Below are positions 48,680 to 57,148 of a stretch of 64,000 bases of DNA, piece by piece. Origin of the DNA: UBA3076 sp964646435 (GTDB lineage: Bacteria; Desulfobacterota; Dissulfuribacteria; Dissulfuribacterales; UBA3076); assembly GCA_964646435.1 (NCBI GenBank), contig CAZYEJ010000005.1, positions 1-64,000 on the forward strand, given 5' to 3'. Position numbers and translations under genes: made by a program. Every line of letters starts with the position of its first letter. Positions within the stretch are counted from its first letter, which is position 1. The notes below the pieces were generated by a model. It searched no databases and had not been told where the DNA came from. It saw only the letters and a list, made by a program, of their open reading frames with translations.

Positions 48680-48998
48680 GCGTATCCTCCATACCCAGGA
48701 TGGTAACAGCGGAAACCTTTGTCCAATCTATGCCACCGTCCGGTCTGATTGGCGGTGGATTATCAGTTGGTTTAAAAATGAGTCTGTAGGGATGATCCAA
48801 ATCCAGAGATAATTGTCCGGCCCGATTTCCTCTCAGTTCATGACACCGCCCAGGCAAATTCCGTAAGTCATCCAAAGCGGCAGCCGCACGAAGTTGAGAA
48901 AGACGTCGATCTATTATTTTTGCCCTTCTTTGTCCATGGCGTTTCACCAGGAGCTTTTTGGTGTTGAATTCTTTTTGAAGCCGGTTTATTTTAAACAA
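48672..48998 (-). CDS. higB: HigB/RelE-like toxin
   Basis: This 108-residue protein is of the type II toxin fold: EFNTKKLLVKRHGQRRAKII, DRRLSQLRAAAALDDLRNLP, GRCHELRGNRAGQLSLDLDH and PYRLIFKPTDNPPP. The pattern H-x-L-x-x-x-R-x-G-x-x-S-x-x-x-x-x-x-x-YRL-x-F belongs to plasmid-killer/HigB mRNA interferases, which cut mRNA on the ribosome. It is transcribed first, before its antitoxin, as is usual for higBA. It appears intact. The TTG start (48998) is uncertain because no convincing ribosome site precedes it. Confidence 0.8.
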   Translation of the reverse strand: MFKINRLQKEFNTKKLLVKRHGQRRAKIIDRRLSQLRAAAALDDLRNLPGRCHELRGNRAGQLSLDLDHPYRLIFKPTDNPPPIRPDGGIDWTKVSAVTILGMEDTHG

Positions 48999-49067
48999 TT
49001 AAATTCATTACGGATAATTTAGTCAAATATTTTATTTACGTATTTGGTTAACAAAACTTGAATATTT

Positions 49068-52000
49068 TTATCGAGTTTTTTGTCTGTATCTATCTTCCAC
49101 AATGTCGATTTCGTCAGTAGTTAGACCGTAGAGGTCATAGACCAGGGCGTCTATTTCCTTTTCGAGGCGAGGGACTTCGGGGTTTTCGGGGTCGGATAGG
49201 ATTTTTTCAACGAGTTCGATGATGGGGGCTTTTTGAGTGTCAAAAGCAGGGCAGATGGGGATTTGTTCGATGTAAATCTTACTGTTCATGAAATAGCGAC
49301 CCCGCATCATAGATCCCAAACCTTGATGAAAGAAAGACATAAGTCTGGAATTGGTAAGAGCTACAATGAATAATATCTCTTGAGCATTAAATGGAATGAT
49401 AAAGGTTGTCTTGTCAGTAAAATATTGGTCCGAATCAATAGCAAAACGTTGTTTTTCAGAGACCTCTGGATATACAATTTTCGGCCGTTCAAATTCTTTG
49501 TAATAGGCGATGTTATCTTGAATCTCATACCACTTGTATGATCCAGGTTTTCGTCCGCGTTCCTGTTTAGGAAACTTTTTTGGCTCAAGATCTTCTCGGA
49601 ATTGCTCCAAATACCGTTTTATAGCAGGGTAGCTATTGATATCCACTCCCCTGCGTGTAAAAATCACATACAACCCTGCCCACTCAGTCTTCCACCGCTT
49701 AATATCTCGTCCCCGCAGCCATGGCTTTATCAGTTTCTCACTGTTCGGGTCTTCAGCTATCAGCCGATCCCTGGTGTCCTTATCAATCACAAAGGCCTTG
49801 TTGAGGCCGGTCAATATTCCTCGGTAAAAGTTTCCCTTTACATATTTCCCAAGCGGCATCCCTGCGGCACGGAGCTTATCCATGAGGGCTAGCACCTCGG
49901 GCGGCTCCAGGTTCCAGCCCTGCTTGCTCAAAGCGGAGACCTTCACTGGAAAGCCGATGTCCGCCAAGATGTTTTCTACTTGTTCAACCTGCTCCTTTTC
50001 GGTAAAGGTGGCAGCCATGGCCTTTTCTTCCGATTGAGGCGCATTTTTCTCAAGGAGAAGGATTGCCGGGTAAGTCGTGGCGTCAAAAATCGGAAGATCA
50101 CCAAAATCAATAACCACCTTTGGCACAGCCTTTGTGGTCAGAAGCTCCCTGGTATTCTTGCCATAGGCAGCTCGCATGAATTTGTTCGGTGCGATGAAGC
50201 AGAGATGGCCGCCATATTTCAGCACCTCCAGGCCACGTTTGTAAAAATAGGTGTATAGATCGGCTGTGCCGCAGAAGAATTTCCCGAACTCGGCCTTGAG
50301 TTTCGGCTTCAAGGGCTTGATGGTCTCCTGCCGCACATAGGGAGGATTGGCGATTGTTATATCAAACCCGCCGTTTTTCCTGAAAACATCCGCAAAATAG
50401 AGCTTCCACGGAAAGAAATTCCTGGCCATATTTCCGTGTGTCATCTCCCGAAGTTCCCGCTCAAGAGACTTGGGATTAAAACCATATTTCTCATCAAGCT
50501 TGGCTTTTTCGGCTTCAATCCATCGCCTTCGGTCACCTTCGTTGGGTATGCTGGAAACCGTTTCTTGCACTTGGTCAATTTTCCTGTAGTAGTCCTTCTT
50601 CTGCCTCTCAAGCTCATAATGAAAAATATCCACGATAGATTCTTCCACTTCCCGCTTCAGCCGCTTCTTGTCCCCTACATGAATGGCGCTGAACAGGTCA
50701 TTCTGTTTCCGGTGCAGGTCCTCAATCATGCGGTCAAGCTCAGAATCCCCTCGGAAGATATCACCAGTGCCGCTCTTTTTCCTGGTCGTATCCAGGGAAA
50801 TCCCGTGGAATTTTTCTACGAGGCTGTCTCCCTGCATAATCTTATAATCCAGGTTGGGAAGGGGTTTAATGGAGTGATAATCGTCCTCGTCCACTACCAG
50901 GGAAAGCCAAAGCCTTAGCTGCGCGATGTCGATGGCGCTTGGATCGATGTCAACGCCATAAATGGACTGCTGGATGCAGTTGCGTTTAAGGTCGTAAATG
51001 CTTCTCTCAGACTCATCCTCAAGATAGGTGGAAAGCACGCTTCTGGCCTTCACAATTTCGTGCATCATCCCCACCGCAAAAGCACCGGAGCCGACGGCCG
51101 GATCGCACACCTTTATATTCTTGAGTTTTTCATCCAAGATTTTTGCGTGCTCCCGTATGGACTCAGGCACCTGATACTTGTAGGATTTTGTGCCCTCTTG
51201 CTTATAAGCCTTTCCCCCGCCTTTTTTGGCAGCATCGTGCTCAATGGCGAATTCACCCTTGCGCACTAAGTCAGCAATATCCTGTTTCGGAACGATTGTC
51301 TTCCGACCGAAAGTTTTAAGCGGTATCTGTTTGGGACTGGAATTTCCGAACAGTTCTGTCTGTTCGGGCGCATCAGGCATGATGGGCACCTTACCCGTAT
51401 TGACCGCAGAATCCAGGTAATGGATAAGGCTTTCCTGGCACATATAGTGAACAATGGTCCTGGGCGTATAGTAGGTCCCCTGGCCCTTTCGCAGGTTGTT
51501 CGGCAAGAGGTTTTCAAAGACCTTCCCTAGCATTTCAGGATCAACTGCCACCTCCTTTTCCAGTGGCTCGTCCTCGCATACTGTAAAGTTGTAAGTGTCG
51601 AAGGTGCCGAAAACCTTGGCGAAAAAATCGTTGCTGATGAGTATGTCCGTCTCCTGCCAGTTGTAGCCGTTTATTGGTTCAAAAAGTCCACCGTTCAGAA
51701 AAGGAATCTTTATGTCAAGCCGGGCGTAGTAGTCGTTTTCCCGCTCGTAAGCTAAAGCCTCGTAGAATAGAGGCTCGAGTATGTCATTGAAGAAATTTTC
51801 ATAGCTGATGAAATGCTTATTAAAGAGCTTCTTAATGAAATTCTTTGACCCGTGTCCCCAGGATTTAAAATTCCCTCGTTCGTCCCGTCTAACTCCAAGC
51901 CACCCTTTCTTCTGCAGGAAGTAGAGAAATACTATCTGCCCCAGAAGCTTCTTGGCAAAATTGGCAGTGTCAATGGATTTTGCCTCAAATTCCTTACCGA

Positions 52001-52670
52001 CCTTTGGGTCCTTTGCCGCAATGCCATCTATCTCCTCCGTGAGCGTTTCAAAGAGGCCCCGGTATTCCTGATAAAAACGGCTGGTAACGGCTTCTACACT
52101 GAATGTCTTTTCAAGATCGCCTATGGTGGGATTTTGGCGAATTTCCTCAAGAATTGGCAGAAGCTGCTCCTGAGCCGTGTGGTTCGGTTCATTTTTGCCC
52201 ACAAGGAAGGAATAGCGCCTGGCAGGAGTGAGCTCTTCACGAACACGGACTGTGCCTGCCTCCGTGACCTCCTGCCTATACTCCATCCGCACAAAGGAAA
52301 ACCGCCAGTCCTCCGAATTGTCTGCGTAATAGGCAACAAGAGCAGCGTCCTTTTCTCCCTTATTTTTCAAATACCAGGCCACAAAATTCCTTTGAGTAGT
52401 CCTTGCCCTTTCAAGAGCGGTTTCTCGGACAAGCTGAACTGTAAGCACGTCAAGTTCGTCGCCTGCCGGGTCATGATATTTGCCTAATCGTTTATACCGC
52501 CTGATATGGCCCTTAAATGAATCTGGAATAAATTTTCCATAACGGTCAAAGCTCTTGGAGCTATCGAGATCGTTAAGCAAATTGAGGACAAAACGCTGGA
52601 ATCTGGCTTCATCAAAGGGATGGTCAAAGGTGTCTGATATGATATGAGCTGCGGCTTGTCTATCCATCAC
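49068..52670 (-). CDS. Eco57I/type IIG-like adenine-specific DNA methyltransferase
   Basis: This 1200-residue protein contains the SAM-binding motif VCDPAVGSGAFAVGMMHEIV near residue 520 and the adenine-methylase catalytic motif IANPPYVRQE near residue 772. The C-terminal part (KLIKPWLRGRDIKRWKTEWA, LYVIFTRRGVDINSYP) is the target-recognition segment of Eco57I-like enzymes. The first ~450 residues resemble the N-terminal region of such enzymes, but no PD-(D/E)xK motif could be assigned with confidence. It overlaps the helicase gene by 4 bases (ATGA), so both are one unit. Cleavage may be provided by the partner. Confidence 0.9.
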   Translation of the reverse strand: MMDRQAAAHIISDTFDHPFDEARFQRFVLNLLNDLDSSKSFDRYGKFIPDSFKGHIRRYKRLGKYHDPAGDELDVLTVQLVRETALERARTTQRNFVAWYLKNKGEKDAALVAYYADNSEDWRFSFVRMEYRQEVTEAGTVRVREELTPARRYSFLVGKNEPNHTAQEQLLPILEEIRQNPTIGDLEKTFSVEAVTSRFYQEYRGLFETLTEEIDGIAAKDPKVGKEFEAKSIDTANFAKKLLGQIVFLYFLQKKGWLGVRRDERGNFKSWGHGSKNFIKKLFNKHFISYENFFNDILEPLFYEALAYERENDYYARLDIKIPFLNGGLFEPINGYNWQETDILISNDFFAKVFGTFDTYNFTVCEDEPLEKEVAVDPEMLGKVFENLLPNNLRKGQGTYYTPRTIVHYMCQESLIHYLDSAVNTGKVPIMPDAPEQTELFGNSSPKQIPLKTFGRKTIVPKQDIADLVRKGEFAIEHDAAKKGGGKAYKQEGTKSYKYQVPESIREHAKILDEKLKNIKVCDPAVGSGAFAVGMMHEIVKARSVLSTYLEDESERSIYDLKRNCIQQSIYGVDIDPSAIDIAQLRLWLSLVVDEDDYHSIKPLPNLDYKIMQGDSLVEKFHGISLDTTRKKSGTGDIFRGDSELDRMIEDLHRKQNDLFSAIHVGDKKRLKREVEESIVDIFHYELERQKKDYYRKIDQVQETVSSIPNEGDRRRWIEAEKAKLDEKYGFNPKSLERELREMTHGNMARNFFPWKLYFADVFRKNGGFDITIANPPYVRQETIKPLKPKLKAEFGKFFCGTADLYTYFYKRGLEVLKYGGHLCFIAPNKFMRAAYGKNTRELLTTKAVPKVVIDFGDLPIFDATTYPAILLLEKNAPQSEEKAMAATFTEKEQVEQVENILADIGFPVKVSALSKQGWNLEPPEVLALMDKLRAAGMPLGKYVKGNFYRGILTGLNKAFVIDKDTRDRLIAEDPNSEKLIKPWLRGRDIKRWKTEWAGLYVIFTRRGVDINSYPAIKRYLEQFREDLEPKKFPKQERGRKPGSYKWYEIQDNIAYYKEFERPKIVYPEVSEKQRFAIDSDQYFTDKTTFIIPFNAQEILFIVALTNSRLMSFFHQGLGSMMRGRYFMNSKIYIEQIPICPAFDTQKAPIIELVEKILSDPENPEVPRLEKEIDALVYDLYGLTTDEIDIVEDRYRQKTR

Positions 52671-55600
52671 TCACTGCCTGTTCCTGCCAGAAATCCGGAA
52701 AGGATGACCTCACGTCTGGCGGGAAGAGCGGTTTTCCCTGATGGTTTAAATCCAAGGAGCGTATAGGGAATATGGTTCTTGAGAAGCCCCAGGACCTTGT
52801 GAGGATTGCTCTCCCTTTCAATGGCCCTTTTTATTTTCCTGGTGGTATTTTGGGGAATGACACCATGCGCATAGGCTGAAAGAGCCTGCCTGATATATTC
52901 CTCGTCTTCATCGGTAAAACCGGGATGGAGGCGGAATTCCTTGGCCTTTAGCCGCCTGATAACATAACTTTCATTGGATCTCCCGCCTTTGGAGCCGGCG
53001 AGTTCGGGTTCCTCGCCGGAAGTGACAAAATCAAATTGGGATTTGTTCTGATCCAGCATCGGATAATACTGGTTTGTGATTCTGCACCGCATAGTGTCTT
53101 CCTCACACAGGAACAGATCCACCGCATCGAAGAAGGTGATCTCCTCCGATCCATTGCCGTCCGTTATGAAGAATTTCTTGAGCTTTCCCTTCCTGAAAAA
53201 GGTGATCAGGCGGTCACCCTTGCCGCCAGCCACCATTCCTGAACGGGCCTTTCTGGGCAGCCGTTTAATTCTTTCAAAGAGTTTAGGCTGGTTGTCCCGG
53301 GTCTCCCGTATCAGTTGAAGATATTCCAGTTCAGAGCGTCCACTTTCTCCATCGTCACTTTCATAGGTCCTTTTATTGTTAAGGCGGTTATACAATGTAT
53401 TACCGAAAATCCCGTGAGATGCCACGATTTCCTCTTCAGTGAGATACTTGGCATCCTCTCCCAAGGTGTCATGAAAGGCCTGGATTTTAGCCTTTATATT
53501 ATCCTCAAGTCCGATTTGATCGTCTGACTGAGCCGTAGGGAAAAAATTGAAAATGTAAATGTGTCGGTGTTCTGTCCCCACGCGGTTCACACGCCCGACC
53601 CGTTGCAGGACCTTTGTCGGATTCCAGGGCAAGTCATAGTTTATGATGATATTTGAACGGTGCAGGTTGATTCCCTCCGAGAGCACATCCGTGCTTATCA
53701 GAATCCGAAGTTTATCACTCCGGGACTTGCAGTTTGGATCAAAGTTCTCCTTAATTAACTCCCTGGCCGTGGCTTTTGATTTGAACTGGCCGGAAACCAG
53801 ACCCCCATGGCTGGAAAAGAACAGCACCTCATCAGGGGCATGCTTATTCAGTTTATGGTGCAAATATTCTCCGGTTTCCTTGGATTCAGTAAAGATGATT
53901 ACTTTCTTGCCTGCCAGCTCTTGGTTGCTTTTCAGTTCCTCAACAAATTGTTCAAGTTTGGGGTCAGCGTCTACTCCTTTCCACAATTCTCTGATTTTTC
54001 CTAAGATTTCGAGATCATCTCTCAAATTTCGGTCGAGCTCAGACGTGAATTCACTTGATTCAAATTGCTGAATTTTTCCCTCTTCCAGGAGTTCCAGGAT
54101 CCTTTCCTCGCTGTCTTCATTCAAAAGGTCATATACGTTAATTTTTTTACTGATGAGCACCTTTCCACCCGAAAGCATTTTGATAAATTTTTCATAAGAT
54201 TCTACAAAACGGTCAAGGGTTTTCCTAAAAGCAAAGAAACTGCTTTCCAGGCGCTTCACCAGGATGCTTTTCATGAATCCGCCTACGTTCCGCTGGCTCT
54301 GCTGCTCAAAGTCCGAGAGTCTTTTTTTCAGATAGAGAAGCGGGGTATACCGGGCGTATTTGAGTTTCCTGAGGAGATCTATGGTGCGGTTGAATACGGC
54401 GTCAACCTCTTGGTCAAACTCATAAATGATTCGCCTGGGCTCTTCCACTTCAGGGAAAAACAGGCCCTGTTCCTTAATATCCTTGCTGAAGTAACTTACA
54501 ATCTCCGATCTGGTCCGCCTGACCATGACGTATTTGAGTACCTTTTCCCGGATCTCTCTTGATCCCTCCTGGACGGCTTTTATATATTCAGGATCGGATT
54601 TCTTGAAATTCTTAAGCGGTTTCTCAAGGTTCTTAAAAAACTTCTCAAGGTTTGGAACGCCTGGAATAGTTGACTTCTTGGGAATCTGAAACAGTTTCAA
54701 CTGGCTGAAAATATCCTGAAAAGTATTATTGAGCGGCGTGGCGGACACCAATATGACTTTCTTGCCGAAACAGATCTGGTGGAGTTTCTCAAAGCCGCCG
54801 GTATATTCATTCCTAAAGCGGTGCGCTTCATCTACAAAAACATAGTCATATTTTGCCGTTCCATCTTTGAGGATTTTATCCAGCTTGCCGAGAGATCCCA
54901 CCTTGGCGGAAATGCCAAAGTCGAAAAAGGTCTCTTCCCAGTATTCCTTGAGTACCGGTGGACAGATGATAAGCTTGCCGCCGGGAAGTTGCTTGGCAAG
55001 AAGCGCTGAAATGAAAGTTTTCCCCAATCCCATCACGTCAGCGAGGAATACCCCGTTATAGGCGTCCAGAATTTTCTTCGCCGATACCACCGCCTGCTTT
55101 TGATACATAAAATTCAGAAAACCGAGCGGCATATTTATTTCAATTTCCTGATCCAGGTTAATGTCTTCCTTTAGATATTCATAGAGCATCTTGAGATAGA
55201 GGTCATACGGCGAGATTTCGTCATTGAGCCATGTCTTGTTTCGTATGGTTTCAACATAATCCTCTGAGATGTCTACAGCGTCTTTCCAGAGATTTTCAAA
55301 CTGATTGAGAGCAAATTCGACATCTGCTCTGTTTTTGAGTTCAACATTGAATTCCCGGTGCGCCACCAGCCCGCTTTCCGAAAAATTGCTGGAGCCGGTG
55401 ATTACCCTACCGTAGTCTAAAGCACCCTCTGGAAATCTGCTGATATAAACCTTGGCGTGGAGGTTTTTGCTCGGATAGGCCCGGAACTCCAGCTTTTTGC
55501 CGTTCCCTCCACGTGCGATATCTTCTTCTTTGTCCGAACAATCAGTTGTCAGAAACTCAATGAATTTCCCGATCCCGACTTCCGTGTCATATGAGTCCTC

Positions 55601-55909
55601 GGAGTTATCCATTTCGCGAATTGTATGCTCAGAAAAAAAACGCTTTGTTTTGCTATGAGATTCAAAATCGGCTTGCCTTTGGATTCCCGTTTCTTCAATG
55701 ATCTCGTATGCTTTTGGGTCAATTTTGAGGCCGACAAGAATTCTGATCTTGTCAATATCTTCAAGGGCTTCATAAATCCACAGGAAACCGCTTGTGCGAA
55801 AATAGCCCACCAATACGTCGAAATATTGAACGTGTTTCAAGATAGTCTTAAAACGGTCCAGTAACGACGCACCAGGCTCATTGGTAAAAAAAGTCAGGTC
55901 ACTGTTCAT
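52667..55909 (-). CDS. PLD-family nuclease fused to SNF2-type helicase
   Basis: This 1080-residue protein begins with a phospholipase-D-like domain with one HxK motif (NLHAKVYISRFPEG near residue 155, followed by ITGSSNFSESGL). An SF2/SNF2 ATPase follows: VMGLGKTFISALLA (Walker A, ~295), VFVDEAHRFRNEY (Walker B, ~360), LVSATPLNNTF, and motif VI LQRVGRVNRVGTEH (~775). The start at 55909 (after GGGGGGACC) is better than the upstream TTG. With the downstream methylase it forms a two-gene restriction-like system: helicase translocation plus PLD nuclease, with self-DNA marked by adenine methylation. Confidence 0.9.
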   Translation of the reverse strand: MNSDLTFFTNEPGASLLDRFKTILKHVQYFDVLVGYFRTSGFLWIYEALEDIDKIRILVGLKIDPKAYEIIEETGIQRQADFESHSKTKRFFSEHTIREMDNSEDSYDTEVGIGKFIEFLTTDCSDKEEDIARGGNGKKLEFRAYPSKNLHAKVYISRFPEGALDYGRVITGSSNFSESGLVAHREFNVELKNRADVEFALNQFENLWKDAVDISEDYVETIRNKTWLNDEISPYDLYLKMLYEYLKEDINLDQEIEINMPLGFLNFMYQKQAVVSAKKILDAYNGVFLADVMGLGKTFISALLAKQLPGGKLIICPPVLKEYWEETFFDFGISAKVGSLGKLDKILKDGTAKYDYVFVDEAHRFRNEYTGGFEKLHQICFGKKVILVSATPLNNTFQDIFSQLKLFQIPKKSTIPGVPNLEKFFKNLEKPLKNFKKSDPEYIKAVQEGSREIREKVLKYVMVRRTRSEIVSYFSKDIKEQGLFFPEVEEPRRIIYEFDQEVDAVFNRTIDLLRKLKYARYTPLLYLKKRLSDFEQQSQRNVGGFMKSILVKRLESSFFAFRKTLDRFVESYEKFIKMLSGGKVLISKKINVYDLLNEDSEERILELLEEGKIQQFESSEFTSELDRNLRDDLEILGKIRELWKGVDADPKLEQFVEELKSNQELAGKKVIIFTESKETGEYLHHKLNKHAPDEVLFFSSHGGLVSGQFKSKATARELIKENFDPNCKSRSDKLRILISTDVLSEGINLHRSNIIINYDLPWNPTKVLQRVGRVNRVGTEHRHIYIFNFFPTAQSDDQIGLEDNIKAKIQAFHDTLGEDAKYLTEEEIVASHGIFGNTLYNRLNNKRTYESDDGESGRSELEYLQLIRETRDNQPKLFERIKRLPRKARSGMVAGGKGDRLITFFRKGKLKKFFITDGNGSEEITFFDAVDLFLCEEDTMRCRITNQYYPMLDQNKSQFDFVTSGEEPELAGSKGGRSNESYVIRRLKAKEFRLHPGFTDEDEEYIRQALSAYAHGVIPQNTTRKIKRAIERESNPHKVLGLLKNHIPYTLLGFKPSGKTALPARREVILSGFLAGTGSE

Positions 55910-56054
55910 GGTCCCCCCAATTCGCAAACCTTGGAAGAAAAACTGCTACTATTCTATTATTTCGAATGCATTCATGATAATAAGTATTACCTTTTTCGAA
56001 TTCGCCGTATAGTCATTTCAATATCTGCGTAATTTGCGTAATCTGCGGATTGTT

Positions 56055-56199
56055 TTATACAAGCTTTTTGAATTGAATTTTCAGTGTCTTTCCTTCATTA
56101 GTGGCTGCTTTGAAGGTCTTCTCAAGATGTCTCGGGTAAAGCTTTTTCCCATGATACCCAGCGGATCGGAGGGCCTTTTCCAGGCTGATTGATTTTTAT
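56055..56199 (-). pseudogene. Gene fragment of unknown family
   Basis: A 3' fragment reads ISLEKALRSAGYHGKKLYPR, HLEKTFKAATNEGKTLKIQF and then KKLV to a stop. The text looks coding, but no start is present and I do not recognise the family. It lies between the helicase gene start and the truncated toxin, in a decayed stretch (55910-56394). Confidence 0.4.
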
Positions 56200-56267
56200 T
56201 CAAATTCCATAAAGGAAATAAGTTTAATGGCGGCCTTGTCGCAAGGGCAAATATCTAATAATTGTGG

Positions 56268-56394
56268 TTATATTATCCCAAAAAGGTCTGAATGTGTACC
56301 GGTTCGTGTTAGATAAACGGCTTTGCTATTGCCTTCCAGATTAGCAACCAATCAGGTTCAATATGACATTCCATATAACCTGAGTATTTGCCTT
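56268..56394 (-). pseudogene. YafQ-type toxin, truncated and frameshifted
   Basis: Immediately after the antitoxin stop the minus strand reads LKGKYSGYMECHIEPDWLLI followed by W and K. In a shifted frame it continues EGNSKAVYLTRTGTHSDLFG. Both parts are the C-terminal half of YafQ-like mRNA interferases (ALxGxYxGxxECHIxPDWLLIY...LxRTGTHSDLF). The N-terminal half is deleted and one frameshift is present, so it is dead. Confidence 0.8.
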
Positions 56395-56664
56395 TTAAGG
56401 GATGAGGTTTGTGTTTTTTTCAAACATTTCTTCAACGGTATCTGCTGACTCAAGATTACGACTATTTTCAATGTTATCCATAGCATGTAGCGTTTCCTTG
56501 TTAGGCAGTCGCAAATCAAACGGGATACCCCTGTAATTAATAACCTGTTTCAAAAAAAGATTAACGGCCGAGGAAATATTTAATCCAAGGCCATTAAGAA
56601 TGAGCTCTGCGCCCTTTTTAACATCCTCAGTGGTTCTAACATTTACACTTGTGTTTTTAGCCAT
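56395..56664 (-). CDS. RelB/DinJ-family antitoxin
   Basis: This 89-residue protein has an N-terminal ribbon-helix-helix: MAKNTSVNVRTTEDVKKGAE with LILNGLGLNISSAVNLFLKQ and VINYRGIPFDLRLPN. The SSAVNLFLKQVI..GIPFDL sequence is the DinJ hallmark. DinJ neutralises YafQ and represses the operon. The gene itself is intact while the toxin that follows it is destroyed. A 148-bp MITE sits 27 bases upstream of its start and may now supply or disturb its promoter. Confidence 0.88.
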   Translation of the reverse strand: MAKNTSVNVRTTEDVKKGAELILNGLGLNISSAVNLFLKQVINYRGIPFDLRLPNKETLHAMDNIENSRNLESADTVEEMFEKNTNLIP

Positions 56665-56690
56665 AATTTAGCCCCTTACCTTATAAATAT

Positions 56691-56838
56691 GTAACATCTC
56701 AATAACTCAGGGTAAGATGTCTAGATTCCGGCTTTCGCCGGAATGACATTTGGATATAACTGCCCGTCATTCCGGCGAAAGCCGGAATCTAGTGAATAGT
56801 CGCAAAATGTAATCTGCCTCAACTTATTGAAAAGTTAC
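56691..56838. mobile_element. 148-bp MITE, copy 2
   Basis: This copy has the same length and plan as 12776-12923 but the opposite orientation. Its ends are GTAACATCTCAATAA and TTATTGAAAAGTTAC, and the centre has two arms of ATTCCGGCTTTCGCCGGAAT. The flanks show a perfect 8-bp duplication, ATAAATAT (56683-56690 and 56839-56846). The ends have a few substitutions relative to copy 1, so it is probably older. It lies upstream of the dinJ-like gene. To its right, 56986-57016 carries short GGTTAGC-type direct repeats, and the rest up to 57057 is empty. Confidence 0.9.
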
Positions 56839-57057
56839 ATAAATATTTGAATATTAAAAAAGCTGAACCTATATTTATTGCACAATGTATCGCAAAATTG
56901 ATACATTGTCAATACAAATGTTAAATCGTTAATAACGGTTTGCTTTTTCAAAGCAAAACTGTCTTACAGTTTTTGGATCTGTGCGGTTAGCCGTTAGCGG
57001 TTAGTCATTAGCATTAAAAAGGAGTAGAGATGAGAGATTTTAGAGAATTTAAGGTAT

Positions 57058-57089
57058 GGGAGGGAAGCTGGTCAAGCAGCTTCCCTCCC
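57058..57089 (-). terminator. Hairpin downstream of the DHQ synthase II gene
   Basis: GGGAGGGAAGCTG and CAGCTTCCCTCCC form a perfect 13-bp stem with a 6-base loop, 60 bases after the end of the leftward operon. The T-run on the minus strand is weak, but position and stability support a terminator. Confidence 0.6.
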
Positions 57090-57148
57090 TCTATGTTATA
57101 CGGTATCCTTCTTCATAGCAAAATACAGATCGCACTTGGTGTGGACTA

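Noticed and set aside
48998..49026. Promoter TTGACT-17-TTTAAT before higB on the minus strand
   Set aside because: Its expected transcription start would lie inside the only plausible higB start region (TTG at 48998), so either promoter or start is wrong; not listed as a feature.
49068..55909. Complete DISARM or BREX system
   Set aside because: The marker genes (DUF1998 protein and drmA helicase, or pglZ and brxL) are not present in the window; only a methylase and a PLD-SNF2 protein are found.
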